Shown here: one piece after another, positions 36,470 through 48,903 of the stretch
Layout: the number at the start of each line of letters is the position of its first letter
How positions within the stretch are numbered: the first letter of the stretch is position 1
Origin: Oryzias latipes
Lineage: Eukaryota; Chordata; Actinopteri; Beloniformes; Adrianichthyidae
DNA length: 64,000 nt
Direction of reading: 5' to 3'
NCBI RefSeq assembly: GCF_002234675.1
Contig: NC_019864.2
Span: 21,578,582 to 21,642,581, forward strand
Made by a program: the position numbers and the translations under genes
Notes under the pieces: model-generated
Told to the model about the DNA's origin: nothing
Seen by the model: the letters and a program-made list of their open reading frames with translations, nothing else
The model's database searches: none

Positions 36470-39400
36470 CTGCAACACGAAGCAGTGTGTCAAGTGTCAT
36501 CACGAGGCCAGAGGACACTTTCAGCAATCACCCAGAGCTGACCAGAGAAAACTTTTTTTGGCCTATGTACATCAACAAAATGTTGATGAACAAAATGTTT
36601 CCAAGTTTCATTTTACCTGGAATATTTCGCACACGTTTATTTGTTTGTAGGATAAGTCCCTTGAGAGGCGTCACCTCGTATTGTGTAGTCTAAAGTTTTG
36701 TGATAAATTGTGACATATAGGAGATAAACTCAGCACAAAAACGATTACAAATCTAATCCCAATAATCTCAAAATTCTGGTTTTCATCCCATATTCCCATA
36801 TTTTTTTCAGAAGTTTGATTTTTTTTTGATAAACTTGGTTTTAATCTAGTAGTTTTCATTCAATCTCATAGTGCTCACTTTTTCTCCTTCTCAAAGTTCC
36901 ACTTTTTTTAAATTTTGATTGTACACTGGGAAAATTGAATTGGGTTTTAATAACTGTCAAAAACAAAAATATATATGGACATTTTTTTGAATGACGGTTG
37001 TCCCCCGATGCTAAACTAAACATTTATGATGGCAATAATTGGGTCAAAATGTCAAGATGTACTGCAATCAATCCAAAACCCTCAAGGACAGTTACTTTGC
37101 CAACTAGATCCTTTAAAAAGGTTTTCAGCTTTCCAAAACAGGATATTCTGAAAAATGGGAACGACTCACTCCAGTCAGGTATTTTTCCACGATCCCTCAA
37201 AACTGCAGCTTTTAAAAGAAGACAGTCTGAACCCTTCAATGTTTAACACGCACAGAGCAATTTCTAACCTTCCCTTTCTGGAAATAATGGTTGAAAAGTA
37301 GTTTTGATCCAGCGGAAGCATTTTTTATCCCTAACAGCCTCTTGGGCAGATTTCAGCCAGGCTATAGACAGGATCCCAGCACTGACACTGCACTTCTAAA
37401 TGTGCTGAAAGACATCGTCAACGCTGACTCAGCAAGAATATCAGTGAATGAAATCCTTCTCAACAGACTGGAAAAGTGGGTGGCAGTCAGCGGTTGGTCA
37501 GATCTTATCTTGAAGTGAGGGGGTTATGTTCTCTCCATTAGTGGTCATACATCAGAGTCTCTTTTATATGTGGAGTGCCTCAGGGTTCATTTTTTGGACC
37601 TCTGCTGTATGTGCTCCCTCTGGGTAACTTCACTAATGTTTCCTATCACAATTTTGAAAACAATACTCTACTTCATGAAGCTCTGCCACCAAACCACCAC
37701 TATCAGTTTAGTTGCTTAGAGCAGCTCCTGGATGCAAACCAACTTACTGAACTTAAAACGGAAGTCATTTTTTTAAAACAAGGAGACTGAAGGGAAGCAA
37801 AGGGCTGATTTCTGACGTAGATGGAAGCAGCTCCATGAGGAACTCAGATGTTCCTCATCTGTTTCTATATAAACATGGTTTTCTGTAGCCTTTGTTTAAA
37901 ACACTGAACTCTTCCAATTTGGATTAAATACTTTTTTTTGTCTTTTATTTTAAATCTTCCTTTGCATCTCTGTATCAAGTTCCTTAATGTTCTAAAGGTG
38001 CTCCACACATAAAATGTTTTGCATAAAACGGTCAGCGTTCAAGAAAGTCATTTGAATGGCGTCTCACCAGGCAAAGCTCGTTGACATTTGCAAACAGGCT
38101 CCATACGTTGACATCGGTCAGACAGTTCCTCAGCTGCAGGTTGCTGAGCGTGACTAAAAACACCTGGGAGGAAGAAAGAGGTCCGACTAAATAAAAAGCT
38201 GGCATTAAATTTCTAATCCGCTGCTGTGCGGAAAGGGGAACACCAAAGAAAATGAATTCAATGGGATGAGAAACACAAAGCGTTGAGTGTTTGGTGTCAT
38301 TTGGGTTTGGTCTGTTTAGTTGTGGTCCTGACTGTTTGTGCTGTGAGTGTCTGAATGGAAAGTCACCTCATTGAGGACCATCAGCTGATCCAGAAAATAA
38401 ACGCACTCGCTGGTGAAGAGTTCCCAAATGGCCTCTTGTCTCTTGCGGACGTGGGAGTCGGGGCTCATCTGGGACGACTGGTCCTGCAGGAACTGGGCCA
38501 GGGAGAAGTCCTGGACAGACGAACAGCCACAAAACTCTTTCACCTTGAAACCATCAGCTCTTTGTTTCTATGAAAACTCCTCAGTCCTCTTTCACCACCA
38601 TCGTGACTCATCTGTGTGTCATTGTTTGGCTGGACTTTGTAATGATTCCTGAAACTCACGCAGCCTCTAAAGGTGTGCTGGAGGTTTCCATCATGTCATT
38701 TGATAAACAAATGGCTCTTTTAGGGATTAGAAATCTGGATCTCTTTGTTGATCATGGCGAGTCTTTTTAGGGACTGAACCAACACCATGGTTTGCATAAC
38801 AAACAGCACAGATGCTTTGCTTCCACTCGCACTGACTCATCACCTTAAGTTTCTGAAGATCGGCATTTCCACAATCTTGAATTTGAGCAGTAGAAAGGTA
38901 TTTTTCAACATCTGCCCCTGTGCCGATCTGCAACTTCCCTTTAGTCTGAAAGGCAAAGGGACATGAAGCGGTTTTAAATCACAGCATTTTGAAAAAATCA
39001 AATAAAAATGAGGAAAAAGTCTGCCCAAAATTGTTATATTGTCTGCAGATCCAACAGTCCGCCATTAAGACTGGCTGAAGTTTGGCATTCCAAATGTTGA
39101 CAAATTACAAAATCCTTATGGTCTGAAAGGTTTAAAAGGAAACACACTAATCTGCTTTGGGAAGTGGGTCAGAGAACAATGTCCCAAAGCAACTGCCCAC
39201 AGCTAAAACTAAAGCACACCAAAATAAAAGCCCACGGCAGCAGCCACACTCAGGCAGCACACCTACCGTGTTACGCCTTAAAAAGGGCCACTTTGTCTTC
39301 TTAGTGTCTGCAGAAAAGATACACACAAAACAATCAATAAAACAGACAGACATCAGATTTAAGAACATTAAGACCTTACCAAGAAAAAAAGTATTTTTTG

Positions 39401-42400
39401 TGTGAATTTAAGCAGGTCAAATACAAACACAATGGCAAACATTATTTAGAGGCATATTTTAAATACAACAAAACAAATTTGACAAGGGGTCCAAAGCTCA
39501 GTTACTGAACTTTGACTAACATCATTCAAATATGGATCAGCTGAAAGTTATGTGGCTTTATCTGATGTTGAGTGTTGTAACAAACCGGGTCAGTTCAGAC
39601 TTTACGTCATGCTGCTTCTGCACTCGGAAGAAGCAGCAGTTCGGGGTTCAATTTGGGAACCAGTTTTGGAAAACAATACAGCAATGTTCGAAATATTTGA
39701 CAATAAACCAATAACTTTGGACGTCAGCTTCAAAAACTGATTTATTCCGCGAAAATAAGTTGAAACTTAAAAAGGGGAAAAATCCTTCCCAGAATCTTTT
39801 GTCTGCGTTCGTGACAGAAGTACATAAACGTTGGCATCTCCGTGGGAGAGTAGAGATCTTTGGAGTCCAATAGTTGGATCAGACTCTGGCGTGTCTTCAT
39901 AGTGGAAGCAATCAGCAACACTTCAGCTGGAAAAAACTGCCCGTTTGGGAGGAGCAGTTTGGTTTCAATTTATCTATGAAGAACGTTCAGGTATGACAGC
40001 GACTGAGGCTTTTAGAGCATTTGAACAGGACATCTAGAACAATGTGATAAATGGATGGGGCAAAAATAGGTATGTTTGCATACAGACAAAACAAAAAGAC
40101 TAAAAAACACCCATTACCAAGCATGGTGGAAGACGAATAGTGGTTTGTGTGTTTTTAATCATCTTGAAATCAGTGTGAAGGAAGACGCCATTCAAGAATA
40201 AATGAATGAATGAATGAATGAATGGATGAAGCCAGAAACTGACTGAAATGCTGTGGGAGGATCTGAAGAGAAAGATTCACGAATCCAAATCTGGGATCAG
40301 ATGATTTTTTTTTTTTTTTTACTGTTTCTGAACACACCTGCAGCATGAGAGCAAAACAAAAAGGGGCGCCTACCTTTATATATTTACATTCATGGTTTTA
40401 CAGAGCTGTGTCGCAAAAAGGGAACAAAGGAGGAGGAGTTCAAAGACTCCTTTCTTTCCATAAAAAGTAGTTTTGTAAGTTCACCTTTTTTGTGGTATGT
40501 TGACAAAGGCATCTGACAATAAATACAGTGAAGCTTGAAAAGGGTTTGATTTATGTCTTTTCAAGCAGACAAACTTATTATTTGAACAACTATACTTTAA
40601 GAATTCATTTGTTTCAGACTTAATTAAAGGCCCACCCGGATGAACAGTTTTTGGTATTTTTAACATGTTCCTTAAAGAAAATTAGGTTTGAAATTGCATT
40701 TCGGAGTATTTCTTTATTTGAATCGATGAGAATCAGGACCAGACGCAAAAAAAATGGTTTTGTTAGATAGAAAATATAATCACAAGCTGCCTGCTCCACC
40801 ACATTCTGATTCATTCACTTGTAGACGACTAGATCCACTGGATAGCTCCAACATTGCTCGCCATTTTTGCTCCACTGGTAACGTTAGGTTGGGGTTTTGA
40901 CGGGCTGTAAGTTAGCAGGAGAGAGCATAAACAGAGAGCTCAGTAATCAGTGACGGGATTGCTCCCTGCCAACGGTCCCGCCCACAACTTAGAGGCAACT
41001 ACTGCCCCTCTGCAGAAACTATGTCCAGAAACGGACAGGTTTTTTTGGATTTTGGCTAAAAACAGCTATTTAAATATTTTAATTTAAAAGACCAGTGGGA
41101 ATACTTTTACAATAGATCAAAAGATGATTGGAGGGGTGCTACATTGATTATTTGATTTTTTTTGTTTTCAATTTAAGTTTTAGAGCCAAATCCTCCCTAA
41201 AACTAAAAAAAACTTTCAGTTTTTTTGTTTTTTAAAGGTCAAAACAGAGAGTCGTTTAGTTATCATAAATACCTCAATTACTAAAGAGGCTATAAGAACA
41301 AACTTTGACTGAAAGCACTATTTACTCTCATTTCTTTCTAAACGGGCTGCTAATCACCTGCTTGCCGACAACAGATCAACGGTCAAAGCCCGGCTTTTAC
41401 TGCTGTTTGAACAAGCTATAAAGCTACCAGATAACAGCTTCCCTCCTTTTTTTAGAAAGTGATAACCTGGAAAAAAGGCATGACTGTCATGGTGGGTGGC
41501 TAACATTTAATGCAAAAAGGCCAAAACGGCCGACGTGGTGACTCACGGGGCCTGTTTAACAAGAGGGCAGATCTGCTGGGCCTGGAAACCAGAGGTTAGA
41601 AGGCAAAGTCCTACCTGACAAATTTGAACCGTTGATGATGTCCACCGCTCCGTTTGAGACAAAAAGATCTCCAGGGGAAACATCCAGTCCAGGCAAGCTG
41701 ACCACCACGGAGCTCCGCCTCCTCTCATGGAGCCTGAAGAGACATGGAAAACATCTTTAGATGATCCTCAGACATAAAAAAAAAAAAATACAATACCCAC
41801 AAACATTACAAAACATAACAATGATAATTTCAAACATGGTGAGGTCATTTTTACCAATTTGATATCCAATTATGCAGCAAACATGATGAAGATGAAGACA
41901 TGCAACACCCTCCCTAACATCTGTTAATCGTGTTTAGGTTTAAGTACTCAAGCTGATGACGTGTTCCAGTTCTAATAATCTTGTTCTCTTGTTTCTGAGT
42001 TTGTAAGCGAGGCACGGCTTTGTCTGGAAAAACACAGGCCTAACCTTCAGCCTGAGGCAAAGCCTCCACTGTTCTCAAGCTTTCTAACTTATCCTCCGCT
42101 GCTGAGCATTCAGGATTACTGCTCAGCAATAATGGACCATCAGGTTCTGAAATGAGGGCCGCAGACTTCGATGAAAGCGAAATTTGAAAGCAAAAAAAGA
42201 AAGAGAAAGGCCAGCGCAGAGGCACATTTTTTCTGGACTGTACATGATTTTGAGAGTGTGAACCTGGAAAAACTTGATCAGTGACGCTGTCATAAGAGAT
42301 CCCGACTGAGCCCATGCTAACAAAAGACGATTAGCCGTTACATGCGCCTGCCGCTGCTGTTCAGAAATACAGTGATGTGGAAACCAGCAGGGCTGGTTTT

Positions 42401-45400
42401 TCTGAAGATTCACTCTCCGCAGTTTAAGCGCTGATTGACAACAGGTCAGCGACCCACAACACCCAGCGTTTTTTGGGCAAATATTTAAGAGACTTGAAAA
42501 AGAAGAAGAGATGAAAGTTCAAGGCCAGAAAGAAAAGGAACCAATAAAAGGAGAAACAGCAGGACATTTTCATTAAATCTGCAAATACTTCCTCTGTTGG
42601 TCAGCGTGGAACAATAGATGACATCTCAAAAAAGGGGATTGTGTCACAATAAAAGGAGGACCAAGTTAAAAATGAAGCAGAAGTACAAATGAGACAATAA
42701 TGTTTGCTTTTGTTAGCTATTATATGCCAAACTGCAAGCCAGTTCCCTCTTCCTACACATGACATCCTCGCACACGGCTGTACCTGGTGGAAAGGTGACT
42801 AAGGTTTGCATGGAAACCAATGTGGCTGCAGGGAGACATGGAACACTTGAGGGACCGTTTAGGTTATGTCCCAATTCCCTCCCTATTCCCAAGCCACCAA
42901 AAACTATAAAGTGCCGAGGTATGTAGTTCCCTGGATTTTAAAAGCAGTTCAGACACCAAGCTCCCAACTTATATTTTTGATTTAAATGACAAATATGACA
43001 TCACCTATTTCCCCAAGTGAAGACCTGATCAGTATGAACGGGGTGTCTGCAGATTTTGTTATATTTAAGACTTTTACAACCATTTTAAATCTAATTTAAC
43101 CCTTGTGTTATGCTATGGGGACCAGATGATCCGATCCTTACACTGACGTGTTCTCCCTACCATGACAAAGGTGGATAAAGGTGAAGAGGATTTCATGTAA
43201 TCCATGGACACCAGTGAGGATCACAAATCATTGAAGAAAAAAGGTTCAGAGCACTGTCTAGTGGGTCTAGATGACCCAACTCCCAATGTCAAAGTGCCTA
43301 GGATAGCACAAAGGTTACGACCGTATGTACAAAGAAAATGAACATCAGGTGTTTTTGGCAAACACTGAATACTAAATGAACATAAAATAATAAATCAGAG
43401 TGGCACTTTGCAAATATTACAAATCAATTTTGTTCTGAATATTTGTTATTTAAAGATTTATCAGAAAATTTTGTGTAAGCAATTTTAAACCACCTGAAAC
43501 ACAAATTCCCTTCACCAAATCCTAACATAGCATATGTTTAATGTTGTCGCCTATTATTTTTTTTAATATATCACAACTTCCTTGACGTAAACAAAAACTA
43601 TCATCTTCACATGGTAACAAAGAACGGATCCTGAAAAGGTTTTTTACCATTATTTATTTTTTAGTGACAGGAAGTCACATCGTGTTGATAGAAAAATTTT
43701 TTAAGACCCATTCAGCATAATCTAAGACAATTTGATGCTCTACACGGCCTTATTTTAGTTTAATTACATTTAAGACCTTTTAAGGATCCGCAGACACCCT
43801 GATGAATATTTTACAAAGGCTATTTATGGATCCATTATTTTCTGAGGATGAAAACCTAGATGGTTTTTATAAAATAAATTAAAATCGATTTTTTTTACAT
43901 GGAAAACGTGTCACAGTGAACATGGATGCACAGTGGTTTTTGCAGAGACTTCTGGGAAATTTCACTGGATTTTGGAATTGTAGATTTGGACTAAATGGTA
44001 AACCCCTAAATAGTGCATTCATTAGTTAAGGAATTGGGACCCAAGCTTATTCTGTGGTTGAAAAGAGCAGTAACCTGCTGTTTCCTTCAGAACACTTTAG
44101 TTGAGCTGTGAAAGTCTCCACTGTTCCTGTTGCTCGCAGAGACCAAACTGATATTAAACGAATTAGGAGCGAAGCGTAAAGAAATAAACAGGCAGAACAC
44201 ACAACAGTGTCCGGAGCCCGCCGGACAGCAGGAAAGGCACAATGGCTGCTCTAAAGCGGGTCAGATCTTGTGCAGTTGATCCCACAGCATCCTCACAAAG
44301 GCATCCTGTTGCTTTGTGGCGGCGCAGAAAGCCTCCTCTGTGTCAGCCTCTCTACCACCAGGAGCACTTGTAAAAATGGTCGTTTTGTTCCCGCACAGTG
44401 AGAGAAATAATGATGTCCCCAAAACAAAACGCTCCCATCCAATGGCTCGCAAAGCCTGGACATAGTAATGGGCAGCGTGCCAGTGTGCGAGCATTAGGAC
44501 AAAAGTTGCCTAATTATCCGGCGTGGAGAAGAGCCTCGCCGGCCATTAAGAGGGGTGAAAGAGAAAACAGCCTTAATGAGCATTTGTCTAACCCCAATGT
44601 AACCACGGGGCTCTCCAAACTTTACCCACCAGGCTTACCAACAATTAACAAAGAGGTGAATGCACTAAGGGCCCAAGGTCCAATCAGGGGCGGGGGGGCT
44701 TTGATGTAACAGCTCGATTATTTTTGTTGTTGATGAGATGATCCCACAAGGAAGAAGAAGAAGCGGAAGAGTTGAGGGGGAAGCAGAACACAACAGTGAG
44801 CGCTGTACCAAGAAATTTGAATATATTCCTGATCGGCTGAACCAGAGAGCAACCAACCTTCTGTGAACAGGCTCCTTGTCCTGCGGAAGAAAGGAGAAAA
44901 AAAAAAAAGCATTAGCTACAATTTGTTCCAAAAAGGTAGACAAAGCTTTCCAAAGCTCTTAATGAGGGCGTGAAGACACCCCAACCCCAACAACAGCCCT
45001 AATATCACTTTCAAAGACTTTCAAATATGAATCGCTGCTTTAAGTGGTCGCCTGCACTCAAAAGCCTCTGATACTGGAGGAGAATGCCGGCACTCTTTTG
45101 AGAATGTGCTCGCTTGAATACCACCGGCTGAATAGATCTCCCCATTATCTTTTTGCATCGCTCACTGACCCCTCCATTATTGGGTGACTGCTGACTGCGG
45201 TGAACAGGGGCCCGAGGAGAAAACTTCCCAGGGCTCTCCAGGCAGAGGGTTTGGTCGGAGCTGTCAGTGCATGTAACTGCTGATTCACTTGCTGTCAAAA
45301 GCTCGCATTGTGAGTGACCACTGCAGGAGGCAGAGCAGACTGAGGTGGAGAGGGCATCCGTAAGGAAATAATTTCCACCCTCTTCGTTTATAATAAGCTG

Positions 45401-46139
45401 CAGGAAAAGCGGCGGCAGGGATTTTTGTGGAGAAGTCTGGAGAGGTTTGAGGTTAAGAAAACACAGGATTGTTTTACAAAACTCACAGCAAAAAGCTCAC
45501 CTGCTGCAGTTCATCGTCCGCCGATTCAGACTCGATAATTGGAGAAGGATGAGAATTGTGACGTTCCTTTGTAGAAATGATAATGCTTCCAACAGTCTTT
45601 GACCGCTGCGATAGGCCTTTGTGCTTTCCAGGGAATGAAGCTAGAGGATGATCGGGACACAGCTCTCCATCACATGGGGGGTTTGTGGCAGTAGGAGACT
45701 TGAGTTTGAGCACAGGGTTTGGGGGGTTTGGGGAGGGAGCTGGACTCGGGGGCGTTGGCTTCTCCTGAGTGCCGGAGGAATCCCGTAAATCCAGCAGGGG
45801 ACCCCGCACGCTCCTCATCCTCCTCAAGGTGGGAGACGTGGAGATGCGGCCAGGAGCCTGGCGGTCAAACTGCGACAGAGGTGTCACCAAGGGGTCGGCG
45901 TCCACGGGGGAGCAGTGCCTCAGCTTGGACTGCATCCGTTTTAGATCGATGTGCATTATGACAGGATTGGTGGTCTGACTCCCCTTGTGCTCGAGGGGCT
46001 GCGAGTCTGTCTGCGTCTGGGCCTCCGCCACCCCAGTCATGACCACCTCATTTTCAATCCATTCAATGTAACTCCAGTCCAGCTTCTTCTCATTGTTCTG
46101 CCCTTTATCCTGCAGAATAACGTGGTTCAGCGTAGACAT
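32653..46139 (-). CDS. plekhg7: Pleckstrin homology and RhoGEF domain protein G7
   Basis: Dbl-family exchange factor predicted to activate Rho GTPases at membranes; poorly characterised (family knowledge). Sixteen coding exons splice in phase to a predicted 733 residues. Residues 1-213 (one 639-bp exon) are low-complexity, Ser/Pro-rich and probably disordered. The DH domain starts near residue 330 (RKRQEAIWELFTSECVYFL) and includes the hallmark RLQLRDLLVAPLQRLTRYSL. The PH domain runs from about 577 (LLHEGKLVLT) through ENTKLIDAYLFLFDEFLLIT and QPISLDRLQLKNID to the MHHNRYQQCIGAFILQAASE helix. The protein ends WLESSQI. The start is the first ATG of the large exon, MSTLNHVILQDKG. Adjacent to eea1 as in other vertebrates, in convergent orientation. 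Confidence 0.92.
37300..37790 (+). pseudogene. Decayed LINE reverse-transcriptase fragment
   Basis: Plus-strand translation shows FQPGYRQDPSTDTALLNVLK and ILLNRLEKWVAVSGW, then GVPQGSFFGPLLYVLPLG-like sequence in shifted frames. These match the order of motifs in fish L2-type non-LTR retrotransposon reverse transcriptases, with stops and frameshifts. It lies in plekhg7 intron 7 on the opposite strand to the gene. Confidence 0.65.
40200..40224 (+). repeat. (GAAT)n tetranucleotide microsatellite
   Basis: Short run of AATG/GAAT units (AATGAATGAATGAATGAATG) in a plekhg7 intron. Confidence 0.85.
40621..41140 (-). mobile_element. MITE-like repeat, TTAAAGACCCACT family
   Basis: Starts ATTAAAGGCCCACC and contains ACATGTTCCTTAAAG, CTGATTCATTCACTTGTAGA, ATTGCTCGCCATTTTTGCTC and CTCTGCAGAAACTATGTCCA in the same order as the 52797 and 59341 copies. 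The minus-strand peptide begins MASNVGAIQW and then stops. In plekhg7 intron 3. Confidence 0.65.
43039..43801. mobile_element. hAT-like MITE with GGGTGTCTGCAG ends
   Basis: Left end GGGTGTCTGCAGATTTTG and right end AAGGATCCGCAGACACCC are terminal inverted repeats of a common fish element. It sits within the 42865-44041 element and has itself been invaded at 43098-43317. Confidence 0.55.
43098..43317. mobile_element. Short MITE with AACCCTTGTGTTATG ends
   Basis: Left AACCCTTGTGTTATGCTATG and right CCTAGGATAGCACAAAGGTT are inverted ends; internal GGGTCTAGATGACCCAACTC is typical of this fish family. Preceded by TTAA, a possible piggyBac-type target site. Confidence 0.6.
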
Positions 46140-46699
46140 GGTAACCCCAAAGGCATTATTGTGACGGCCGCAGATCAGGTGAACATCTAATCTTACAGTG
46201 TATCAGGTTAATAATCCATTTTCACACCATTGATTTCTCAGGTTTCTGTGGGAAAACGTGTCCGTCCTCAGACAGAATGGAGGAGGGCTGGGAATCGATC
46301 TGATTGCAGCTGAAACACAGGAACAAAAAAGAAAGACGAAATAAAAGCATTGTGTGAATAACTGCGCGTGCACACACGCACGTGAGTGAGGAAAAGCAGG
46401 TGGGAAAACAATGATGCTGCAGCACACCTGTTACACCACTGTTCACCTTCAGTTTCGACAATTATCAACCCGCGCAGCTTCTACTACTCTGAAAAAATCC
46501 CGTTTAAAAAAAATGTGGTTGTATTTTGGGTTGATTCAAGTTAGTAGCATGATGTTATTGTGTTAGCATAGAATCGAACCACCTGTTATCGCGACATTAA
46601 AGTGCGAAACTGCGTTCAGAAAGTTGATTTTTAAAGCTATAGAGGAGTTATTTCACCGAAAATTTTGAGTAATAACTATATTAAGTTCGGTTTACTTAC

Positions 46700-46990
46700 A
46701 CACACACACAACCGGTGCTCCGCGACCGTCGGTGGCGTTTGGTTTTGGGACTGCGGCCAAAGCTAGAAGACTCGAGGCGAAAACTCCACGGAGAGTTCGG
46801 AAGGCGCGAGCTTTCCACGCGCGAGGAGAGGACACGGATAGGTGCAGGTCAGTGCCTGGTCGGGGGCAGCGGAGCCGGTGCCCCCGCCTCCCTCCGCCCT
46901 TTCCCGGTCACGACGCACGTCACACGCTCCCAGGAGCCCTGAGGTTACACCGAATTACACGGTGGCCGATTCTGCCTCAACACGTCATGT
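46700..46990 (-). promoter_or_regulatory. plekhg7: plekhg7 CpG-rich promoter and probable non-coding first exon
   Basis: A CG-dense stretch (CGCGACCGTCGGTGGCG, GGCGCGAGC, CACGCGCGAGG, CACGACGCACG). On the minus strand it ends at a strong GTAAGT donor (46694-46699), so it likely contains the untranslated first exon of plekhg7; the acceptor upstream of the coding ATG could not be fixed. Confidence 0.5.
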
Positions 46991-47072
46991 GACGCGAAAA
47001 TGAGGGACTGCGCAGGTTCACGAGACATTTCAAGGCACGAGCTGGCGTTTAAGTCCAGTAGAAAAAAAACAA

Positions 47073-47204
<132 letters not shown>

Positions 47205-48207
47205 ATGCATAAATGCATGCACAAACACATACATGTTTACTAATACATAGTTATACTTCAAGTTTTTGTTTTATTACTTTATTCTTTTTTTTTATCACAG
47301 TTATAGTTTTATTCTGTTATAGACATCAGCTATACTTTAAATCTGAAATGGAAAATTTACCAAAAAAAAACATGTCGTGAGATGTGCACTTGAATGGGGC
47401 TTAATCACAAACTGAATTGAATTGTGATTCAAAGTTAAATTGACTAATTGACAAGAAGCTAGTTTTTTTAAGCAAAGGTGTTTGTATTTCATAAAAAAAT
47501 ACGCCAACTTTCATACAAAACTGTTTGTGCTTTCATCTTAAAAGTCCCTTTCTTTCCTTAAATTGTGGTTTTATGTATTGCAATGTAAAGATTGTCAGAC
47601 CGCAGTTTAAACGCACGAATATTTTGTTCTTTTTACTTTTGACCTAATCAGATAAGCAGGTAACAGTATTTATTTTCTGTGTTAATTGTTCTCTGTCTCA
47701 ATAAAGTTCACTGGATTGTTTTAGGTCTTCTAGAGATTAGCACGTCCTCTTCTGGTTTTAAGCAGGAAGTACACTAAAAATGAAAACATTTTTTTTGCAT
47801 CTATCATTCCACATTTCTATGAATATTTGTTTAAAAATGAGTTGGTATTTTGGAAACTTATATCGTTTAGTCTTTAATTAAAAATCCTATTAGAAAAAAA
47901 TATTATTGTGAAATAATGTTTACCAAGTAGTTGTTAGTTGTCACTGCTTTGCAAAATAACATTGTTGTAGCTTTGTGTGTGCTCAGTAAGCTGTAGGTCT
48001 GAAATCCACTGAGTCGTTCAAGTTTACATGCCACAGAGGCCAAACCAGAATTATCCAGATACAACAAGAAAGGAGACAACATAAGATAGAAAAAACATTT
48101 TTTCACCCCTCTGTGGGGAAATTTCCACATTGCAGCCAAACAGTTTACAAGAAGTGCAAAAGAACACAGTATGTACAATTAAAAGAACTCATAATCCAGT
48201 ATATATA

Positions 48208-48903
48208 CAGTACAGACCAAAAGTTTGGACACATCTTCTCATTCAAAGAGTTTTCTTTATTTTCATGACTATGAAAATTGTAGAGTCACACTGAAGGCAT
48301 GAAAACTGTGAATTAACACATGTGGAATTATGTACATAACAAAAAAGTGTGAAACAACTGAAAATATGTCTCATTCTAGGTTCTTCGAAGTAGCCGCCTT
48401 TTGCTTTAATTACTGCTTTGACTGACTGACTAACCTTCATTTCTTAAAGTAATGATGGCCACTCGTTTTCTGCACTTAGCTGCTTTTTTTCTTGCCATAA
48501 TACAAAGTCTAACTGTCTATTCAGTAGGCCTGTCAGCTGTGTATCCACCTGACTTCTGCATAACACAACCGATGGTCCCAACCCCATTTATAAGGCAAGA
48601 AATCACACTTATTAAACCTGACAGGACACACCTGTGAAGTGAAAAACATTTCAGGTGACTACCTCTTGAAGCTCATCAAGAGAATGTCAAGAGTGAGCAA
48701 AGCAGTAATTAAAGCAAAAGGTGGCTACTTTGAAGAAACTACAAAATGACATCTTTTCAGTTGTTTCACACTTTTTTGTTATGTATATAATTCCACATGT
48801 GTTAATTCACAGTTTTGATGCCTTCAGTGTGACTCTACAATTCTCATAGTCATGAAAATAAAGAAAACTCTTTGAATGAGAAGGAAACTTTTGGTCTGTA
48901 CTG
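48208..48903. mobile_element. Tc1-type MITE with long terminal inverted repeats
   Basis: Both ends read CAGTACAGACCAAAAGTTT inward, and the inverted repeats stay similar for about 200 bp (48208-48430 and 48690-48903). Flanking TA dinucleotides (48206-48207, 48904-48905) fit a Tc1/mariner target duplication. The interior has no transposase. Confidence 0.8.

Larger units (their letters stand above)
42865..44041. mobile_element. Outer MITE-like element containing nested insertions
   Basis: The left end TATGTCCCAATTCCCTCC and the right end AAGGAATTGGGACCC are inverted relatives of each other. The interior between 43039 and 43801 is occupied by a different element. In plekhg7 intron 2. Confidence 0.45.
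38068..46139 (-). other. plekhg7: plekhg7 coding exons 1-7
   Basis: In transcript order: 45501-46139, 44858-44880, 41615-41733, 39267-39307, 38844-38945, 38367-38510, 38068-38163. Exon 2 is only 23 bp (DKEPVHR) and is supported by a strong pyrimidine tract, AG acceptor and GT donor with phase match to exon 3 (LHERRRSSVVVSLPGLDVSP). Exon 4 is 41 bp (DTKKTKWPFLRRNT). Exon 6 begins the DH domain. Confidence 0.85.

Noticed and set aside
45719-45978. Plus-strand open frames near 45.7-46.2 kb
   Set aside because: They are antisense to the large first coding exon of plekhg7 and lack features of their own.
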